NCBI GenBank assembly: GCA_900319195.1
Contig: ONNL01000147.1
Span: 1-18,236, forward strand
Source: an uncultured Ruminococcus sp.
Lineage (GTDB): Bacteria > Bacillota > Clostridia > Oscillospirales > Ruminococcaceae
Length of the DNA stretch: 18,236 nucleotides
Direction: 5' to 3'
How positions within the stretch are numbered: position 1 is the first letter of the stretch; each line of letters opens with the position of its first letter. A program made the position numbers and the translations under genes. A model generated the notes under the pieces. That model searched no databases, was not told the DNA's origin, and saw only the letters and a list, made by a program, of their open reading frames with translations. Of this stretch, positions 14,330 to 18,236 are shown piece after piece.

Positions 14330-14749
14330 TCAGTCAGCCGTTACTTCCTCTGCAATTACCTCTTCGTCAGAGCCGCCCTTCTTCTTGCCGATAAAGCTTG
14401 ATATCTTATCAACAACTCCGGGGATATTTTCAACGACCTTGCTTATCGGGTCGTTTGAGGGTTCAGCGGAGACCATTTTAACTGTTCCGTTCGGGAAGAT
14501 GATGAGGAATCCCTCGGGCTTGATAGATACTCCTGCACCTGCACCGCCTCCGAAGAGGTTTTTCTCATACTTTGAGGGTATATCCGAACCGCCCGACGCA
14601 AAGCCGTATGATACCTTTGAGATAGGAATGATAGATGTACCGTCGTCAAGCTTTATCGTATCACCGATAATTGCATTGACATCAGCCATTTCCTTTACCT
14701 TGTCCATTGATATACCTAAAATTTCATTGATAGAACCACTGTTTGCCAT
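14330..14749 (-). CDS. gerW: GerW family sporulation protein (YtfJ-like)
   Basis: The 139-residue protein matches the GerW/YtfJ family: an N-terminal helix (INEILGISMDKVKEMADVNAIIGDTI), TSIIPISKVSYGFASGGSD, a Gly-rich stretch LFGGGAGAGVSIKPEGFLI, and FPNGTVKMV. In B. subtilis YtfJ/GerW is a spore protein needed for proper germination. The acidic C-terminus (GSDEEVIAEEV) looks disordered. GAGGT precedes ATG 14749. The upstream DUF2953 gene is its usual partner (ytfI-ytfJ). Presence does not prove sporulation here, since the family also occurs in organisms not known to form spores. Confidence 0.9.
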   Translation of the reverse strand: MANSGSINEILGISMDKVKEMADVNAIIGDTIKLDDGTSIIPISKVSYGFASGGSDIPSKYEKNLFGGGAGAGVSIKPEGFLIIFPNGTVKMVSAEPSNDPISKVVENIPGVVDKISSFIGKKKGGSDEEVIAEEVTAD

Positions 14750-14767
14750 ATCATTACCTCATTTCAG

Positions 14768-15604
14768 TTATTTCTGCTCTGCGGCAGTTTTCTTTGATCT
14801 GCTTTTTGCTATTTTATCAGGAATAAATACCCTGAATACGTATGCTCCTATGAACCATATGCCCGAAAGCACGAATGTCCCGAGACATAATCTCACTCTC
14901 AGCGAGCCGTCCCACTGACTTTTTTCTATCGCAAAGCCGCACCTTACGTCTACGGTCTTGAATCTGACCGTGAACAAGCGGCTCATCTGCGCCAGAAGAT
15001 TGTATAAAGCTCCGCTGATACGTCCGTAATTCACCGCACATTTGTATGCGTCGGTATCAGAAATTATGAAGTCGATGTAAATGTCCTCAAGATGTATACC
15101 TCTGAAAATCTTTGCCGCCGGATTTTTCGCGCACGACCAGATATTCAGCAGTTTTTCGAGCTTCTCTCCGAGCGAGCCGCCCTTTTTCTTCTCTTCCTTT
15201 TCATCATCATCGGGCGAGCTATCCTCAGCTTCGGAAGTCTTATCAGCAGCAGGCTGTTCCTCCTTCGGTTTTTCCTCGGGAGCAGTCTCAGCAGCTTCGG
15301 ACTTAGTATCCTCCTGTACCTTGCTGACTTCCTCGGAAGTCTGTGAGCTCTCGTGAGTCAGAGTCCCCTCAGCAGTTTCCGCTGCTTTAGTTTTTTTCTT
15401 TTTCTTCTTTTGCTTTCGCTTATTTATCCAACCGAGGATTCCGCCTTTGTTGGAATCAAGTATGGTTATATACGCATATTTTACCGAGTATTCAAGCTTC
15501 TTGTCAATGAAGCTCACGTCGGCAGACACGGGAAGTACAAGCAGCAATACGACCAAGCCGAGAATGACCAGCAAAATTATCAATAGTATTTTCAGAACGA
15601 TCAT
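14768..15604 (-). CDS. DUF2953 membrane protein (YtfI-like)
   Basis: The 278-residue protein begins with a strong transmembrane helix (about residues 2-25, nearly all Leu/Ile/Val) and a short beta-like part. It then has a long low-complexity charged linker (about 62-145), with a run of lysines (KQKKKKKKTK) and then Glu/Ala/Ser-rich sequence. The C-terminal DUF2953 domain contains GIHLEDIYIDFIISDTDAY, YGRISGALYNLL and VDVRCGFAIEKSQWDG, and a second hydrophobic helix near the end (LSGIWFIGAYVFRVF). ATG 15604 is chosen, 8 bases after AAGGAG; a GTG at 15607 is possible. Its pairing with gerW matches B. subtilis ytfI-ytfJ. The molecular function is unknown. Confidence 0.82.
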   Translation of the reverse strand: MIVLKILLIILLVILGLVVLLLVLPVSADVSFIDKKLEYSVKYAYITILDSNKGGILGWINKRKQKKKKKKTKAAETAEGTLTHESSQTSEEVSKVQEDTKSEAAETAPEEKPKEEQPAADKTSEAEDSSPDDDEKEEKKKGGSLGEKLEKLLNIWSCAKNPAAKIFRGIHLEDIYIDFIISDTDAYKCAVNYGRISGALYNLLAQMSRLFTVRFKTVDVRCGFAIEKSQWDGSLRVRLCLGTFVLSGIWFIGAYVFRVFIPDKIAKSRSKKTAAEQK

Positions 15605-15628
15605 CACTGCTGCTCCTTTCGTTAGTTT

Positions 15629-16192
15629 TTATTCGGAAATATCGTCCGTATCCTCGTCCGCAAGCTGTGCCGTTACCTCCGATTCATGCGGAAGCGGAGG
15701 GAGCTCGGAAATGGAATCAAGTCCGAAGCATCGCAGAAAATTCGACGTTGTCTTATACGCAAGCGGTCTCCCGGGGACGTCAAGCCGTCCCGCTTCTTCA
15801 ACAAGTCCCTTATCAACAAGATTATTGATTACGGACGAGCTGTCTACACCGCGGACATTCTCCACAAAGCCTTTTGAAACAGGCTGATTATAGGCAATTA
15901 TCGTGAGAGCCTCCATTGCCGCGTTTGAAAGAGGCGTGTTCCTTTTAGTCTCGATAGCGCGGCGTATATGCGGAGCAAATTCCTCACGAGTGCACATCTG
16001 ATAGCTGCTCTCGAGCTTTTTTATGCTCAGACCGCTGCCGCAGTCGTCATAGCGCTCATTCAGGAGCTTTATCATTGCAGGGAGAGTTCCCACATCGGTA
16101 TCGCTCGCCTCTGCAAGCCGAAGCACTTCAACAGGTTCACCGCTCGCAAACAATATCGCTTCTATCGCGCCGAGCTTATCTTTGATCTCCAA
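15629..16192 (-). CDS. scpB: Segregation and condensation protein B
   Basis: ScpB is the winged-helix (kite) subunit that dimerises and binds ScpA in the SMC-ScpAB condensin complex for chromosome segregation. The 187-residue protein has IEAILFASGEPV at the start, LSNAAMEALTIIAYNQPVSK, the SSVINNLVDKGLVEEAGR helix-wing and PGRPLAYKTT, all typical. The C-terminus is acidic. The start is a TTG (16192-16190) preceded by GGAG about 10 bases upstream; the reading matches the family N-terminus. The start lies 31 bases inside the 3' end of scpA, so the two subunits are translationally coupled. Confidence 0.94.
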   Translation of the reverse strand: MEIKDKLGAIEAILFASGEPVEVLRLAEASDTDVGTLPAMIKLLNERYDDCGSGLSIKKLESSYQMCTREEFAPHIRRAIETKRNTPLSNAAMEALTIIAYNQPVSKGFVENVRGVDSSSVINNLVDKGLVEEAGRLDVPGRPLAYKTTSNFLRCFGLDSISELPPLPHESEVTAQLADEDTDDISE

Positions 16193-16917
16193 CTCTTTCT
16201 CACTCCGTTCTTTCTGCCCTTAAAATATATCATGGTGTTATCGTCACTGATTTTGATCCTGCCCGATTTTGTGAGCTCGAGCACCGCAAGGAATGTCGCA
16301 ACTCGTGCCGAGCGCTCCTCCACTCCGTTGTAGAGCTTGTCCATTGAGACCTCTCCCGTGGTGTACAGCTCGCGGAGTATATGCACTACCTTTGAAAGCA
16401 CAGAGACTATCCTGCGCTTCACGACGTTATTTATCTTACTCTCGATATGGAGCTTCTGGCTGTTTGTTTTCAGACTTTTTGCCGATATGCCCGAATACGC
16501 ATTCAGGAGCCATATCGGGTCGTGCACCAGTCTGTACGTCATGTCAGCCTTTATCTTCATCTGCTCACGGACAAAAATATCTCCGCCGATATTCATGTCG
16601 GCAAGTCTGACAGCTGCCTTCTTGCAGAGAGAATACTCAATGAGGACTCCCTCCAGTTCCTTCTTCATATGCTCCGCCTCCTCGGGCTGAGGAAGCAGTG
16701 AAGCAGTCTTTATATAGACCAGCCTCGCAGCCATTTCGAGAAACTCGCCTGCAAGCTCCAGATTTTGTTCGTGAGCTTGGTCGATGTACAGCATATACTG
16801 CTCAAGAAGCTCCGAGATCTCAATATCGCAGATATTCAGCTTGTGCTTTGAGATAAGGCTCAGAAGAAGGTCGAGCGGTCCCTCAAAGACTTCAAGCTTA
16901 TACGTAATGTTCTCCAT
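16162..16917 (-). CDS. scpA: Segregation and condensation protein A
   Basis: ScpA is the kleisin that bridges the SMC heads. The 251-residue protein opens with the diagnostic YKLEVFEGPLDLLLSLI segment, then ICDIEISELLEQYMLYI, LELAGEFLEMAARLVYIK, and a C-terminal winged helix with ATFLAVLELTKSGRI. ATG 16917 is preferred. It lies two bases after the stop of the upstream protease-like gene, and an in-frame TTG at 16929 would overlap that gene. Its 3' end overlaps scpB. The ribosome site is weak, consistent with re-initiation after the upstream stop. Confidence 0.95.
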   Translation of the reverse strand: MENITYKLEVFEGPLDLLLSLISKHKLNICDIEISELLEQYMLYIDQAHEQNLELAGEFLEMAARLVYIKTASLLPQPEEAEHMKKELEGVLIEYSLCKKAAVRLADMNIGGDIFVREQMKIKADMTYRLVHDPIWLLNAYSGISAKSLKTNSQKLHIESKINNVVKRRIVSVLSKVVHILRELYTTGEVSMDKLYNGVEERSARVATFLAVLELTKSGRIKISDDNTMIYFKGRKNGVRKSWRSKISSAR

Positions 16918-16918
16918 A

Positions 16919-17590
16919 TTATTTACCAAATACCGCAGGCACCCATGCCGCTGTAAACGAGAGCAGGTACTGGAAAAGTCCTATAAGCCAGCCGAGCGGG
17001 TCAAATGTGCCGTTGGTGAGCTCTCCGCAGAAGAAGAGTGCAAAGAGTATCACGGTCGATATAGTATTTATCCTCTGGTAGTCACGATAGTACCAGTTGT
17101 GGAACTTCGGTCCCGCAAGCTGATTAAGCACCTGAAAGCCGTCCATTGGCGGAAGCGGAAGCAGGTTTATGACTCCGAGGCAGACATTTATCTGTTCAAG
17201 AATGATGAGGATTATCGCTACGCTCAGTGTTGCCTTTCCGAAAATCGAAATATAATTGAGTATTGCAACAATGTTCAGGCACACAACAGCATAAAGGAAA
17301 TGTGTGAGCGGTCCTGCAAGTGATACAGCAATAACGCCCTTTCTCATGTCCTTCATTCTGACGAAGTTGATCGGCATGGGCTTTGACCAGCCGAAGCCTA
17401 TGAGCATTATCATCAGCGAACCGAGAGGATCAAGGTGAGAGAGCGGATTCAATGTAAGCCTTCCCTCGCGGTCAGCAGTGTCGTCGCCCATTTTTCTCGC
17501 AACAAGTCCCCTGACAACGTTCGTGACAGGCATGACGAGCAGAAGCATGAGCAGTCTTGAAAAATATTTCAGAAAATCTCTTATATCCAT
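16919..17590 (-). CDS. Site-2 protease (M50)-like membrane protein without the HExxH motif
   Basis: The 223-residue protein has several membrane helices and clear M50 landmarks: GDDTADREGRLTLNPLSHLDPLG at 35-57, FGWSKPMPIN, AVSLAGPLTHFLYA, and INLLPLPPMDGFQVL with the third-ligand Asp150. Where the family has HExxH, twelve residues before the Gly of the GD pair, this protein reads TNVVR (23-27), so both zinc His and the catalytic Glu are gone. It should not be an active protease if zinc chemistry is as in the family. GAGG lies 6 bases before ATG 17590. It is the first gene of the scpAB operon. A substrate-binding or membrane-scaffold role is possible but unproven. Confidence 0.88.
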   Translation of the reverse strand: MDIRDFLKYFSRLLMLLLVMPVTNVVRGLVARKMGDDTADREGRLTLNPLSHLDPLGSLMIMLIGFGWSKPMPINFVRMKDMRKGVIAVSLAGPLTHFLYAVVCLNIVAILNYISIFGKATLSVAIILIILEQINVCLGVINLLPLPPMDGFQVLNQLAGPKFHNWYYRDYQRINTISTVILFALFFCGELTNGTFDPLGWLIGLFQYLLSFTAAWVPAVFGK

Positions 17591-17632
17591 ACATTACCTC
17601 AAATTATAAAAATATACAGTTATACAATATTA

Positions 17633-17661
17633 ATTATACTACATTATTGATTGTTTTTCAA
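17633..17661 (-). promoter_or_regulatory. Promoter of the long leftward operon
   Basis: On the - strand, TTGAAA (17656-17661) and a perfect TATAAT (17633-17638) are separated by 17 bases. The untranslated leader to ATG 17590 would be about 36 bases. No comparable promoter was seen in the short gaps between the eleven genes downstream. Confidence 0.8.
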
Positions 17662-17683
17662 GTCATATTCGGTATTTTTTACT

Positions 17684-17717
17684 ATCAAAAAATTTTTTTG
17701 ATTTTTTTTCAAAAAAG
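17684..17717. other. A/T-tract region with inverted repeat between divergent promoters
   Basis: ATC plus six A residues meets seven T residues plus GAT (17684-17702), a near-perfect palindrome, followed by eight T (17702-17709), C and six A (17711-17716). It ends three bases before the rpmB -35. Such A tracts often bend DNA and act as UP elements for strong promoters; here this is an inference. Confidence 0.5.
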
Positions 17718-17719
17718 GC

Positions 17720-17748
17720 TTGCATTTTCTGACAAGTTGTGATACAAT
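17720..17748 (+). promoter_or_regulatory. Promoter of rpmB
   Basis: TTGCAT (17720-17725) and TACAAT (17743-17748) are separated by 17 bases, with a TGA extended -10 element. The leader to ATG 17793 is about 38 bases. The A/T tracts just upstream fit an UP element of a ribosomal protein promoter. Confidence 0.78.
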
Positions 17749-17792
17749 ATTATTGTTGTATTTTTATAAGAATCTTAAGGAGGTGCAACCTA

Positions 17793-17981
17793 ATGGCAAA
17801 ATGTGATATTTGTGGTAAGGGTGTTACTTTTGGTATTAAAGTTTCTCACTCACACAGACGTACAAACAGAACATGGAAGCCGAATGTTAAGCGCGTAAAA
17901 GCTGTTGTCAAGGGTACTCCTTGTCATATTTATGTTTGCTCAAGATGTCTCCGTTCAGGTAAGGTTGAAAGAGCTAACTAA
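17793..17981 (+). CDS. rpmB: 50S ribosomal protein L28
   Basis: This 62-residue structural protein of the large ribosomal subunit starts MAKCDICGKG and has the family's conserved SHSHRRTNRTWKPN segment. Cys pairs CDIC near the start and CSRC near the end make it the zinc-binding form of L28. AAGGAGGTG lies 7 bases before ATG 17793, a very strong ribosome site. Codons end more often in T (GTT, GGT, GCT) than in neighbouring genes, as expected for a highly expressed gene. It is monocistronic, with its own promoter and terminator. Confidence 0.97.
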   Translation: MAKCDICGKGVTFGIKVSHSHRRTNRTWKPNVKRVKAVVKGTPCHIYVCSRCLRSGKVERAN

Positions 17982-17990
17982 CATTCAGTC

Positions 17991-18027
17991 AAAAAAATCG
18001 GAGTCTCATGCGAGGCTCTTATTTTTT
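17991..18027 (+). terminator. Intrinsic terminator of rpmB
   Basis: GAGTCTC (18001-18007) and GAGGCTC (18012-18018) form a 7-bp stem with one G-T pair and loop ATGC, followed by TTATTTTTTG. An A run (17991-17997) before the stem can pair with the T tract, which is common in Firmicute terminators. Confidence 0.8.
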
Positions 18028-18048
18028 GTCTTTTTACAGGAACAATAA

Positions 18049-18084
18049 GGGGAAAGCTCCGAATGCAGAGCCTTCCCCGTTTTT
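18049..18084. terminator. Second hairpin between rpmB and glmS
   Basis: GGGGAAAGCTC (18049-18059) and GAGCCTTCCCC (18068-18078) pair with one mismatch around an 8-base loop, followed on the + strand by GTTTTTC. On the - strand the stem is followed by TTATTGTT, a poorer tail. It probably backs up rpmB termination and also ends glmS. Confidence 0.75.
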
Positions 18085-18106
18085 CATATTCATTTTTTAA
18101 TGTGAT

Positions 18107-18236
18107 TTACTCAACGGTAACGCTCTTTGCGAGATTACGCGGCTTATCAACATCATATCCCTTAGCTACGGAAATATAATATCCGAGAAGCTGGAGTGGA
18201 ATTACCGACAGGCTTCCTGCAAAGTGGCTGTCTGTC
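18107..18236 (-). CDS. glmS: Glutamine-fructose-6-phosphate aminotransferase, C-terminal end (partial)
   Basis: The enzyme makes glucosamine-6-phosphate for peptidoglycan and other amino sugars. Only the last 42 residues are in the window. They contain IPLQLLGYYIS, GYDVDKPRNLAKSVTVE and the stop TAA (18109-18107), which is the highly conserved C-terminus of GlmS isomerase domains. The gene continues beyond the right edge, so a glmS ribozyme or leader cannot be judged. It converges with rpmB across the hairpins at 17991-18084. Confidence 0.95.
   Translation of the reverse strand, partial: TDSHFAGSLSVIPLQLLGYYISVAKGYDVDKPRNLAKSVTVE

Noticed and set aside
15081..15356. Ser/Phe-rich + strand frames opposite the DUF2953 gene
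   Set aside because: The low-complexity composition is the complement of the Lys/Glu/Ala-rich linker coding sequence, not a separate protein.

Overview
The window reads as chromosome of a low-to-mid GC Firmicute of the class Clostridia, most likely a Ruminococcus-type member of the Oscillospiraceae. Three things point there: a secreted family 53 galactanase carrying a type I dockerin (a cellulosome attachment module), a THF-class riboswitch on a folate operon, and Firmicute gene pairs (scpA-scpB, the ytfI/ytfJ-like DUF2953-gerW pair, dacF-rluB). No insertion sequence, phage, CRISPR array or rRNA gene is visible. The genus is inferred, not proven.

Left part (1-3294, mostly + strand). The tail of an unrecognised gene ends at 200. 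A tRNA-Leu(CAA) gene lies on the - strand with its own promoter and terminator. folA (dihydrofolate reductase) follows. A consensus promoter built into the 3' end of folA drives a tetrahydrofolate riboswitch with an intrinsic terminator, then an HD-domain hydrolase, folP and a fused folB-folK gene. Together these cover dihydroneopterin to dihydropteroate, with folA closing the route to THF, the ligand sensed by the riboswitch. folE and folC are not in the window.

Middle (3295-9869, + strand). A second consensus promoter drives aroA, an aroC-like gene and a DUF4364 gene, which end at a strong hairpin. The aroC-like protein keeps the chorismate synthase framework but lacks both catalytic histidines and many phosphate/flavin-binding residues. 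Next are the dockerin-bearing galactanase and a nicotinamidase-nicotinate phosphoribosyltransferase pair (NAD salvage). This strand ends at a hairpin shared with the convergent unit on the right.

Right part (9870-17590, - strand, read right to left). Eleven closely spaced genes lie behind one good promoter (17633-17661): a site-2-protease-like membrane protein without its HExxH zinc motif, scpA, scpB, DUF2953, gerW/ytfJ, dacF, rluB, a small conserved protein, metA (with the Glu111 of acetyl-CoA users), a small membrane protein and a beta-carbonic anhydrase. They combine chromosome segregation, spore or cell-envelope functions, ribosome modification and methionine synthesis.

Far right. rpmB (ribosomal protein L28) is transcribed divergently from its own promoter and has its own terminator. 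The 3' end of glmS enters from the right edge on the - strand.

The most notable observations are the aroC-like protein, the protease-like protein with an erased active site, and the THF riboswitch operon containing an HD hydrolase that may fill the unassigned dihydroneopterin triphosphate dephosphorylation step.
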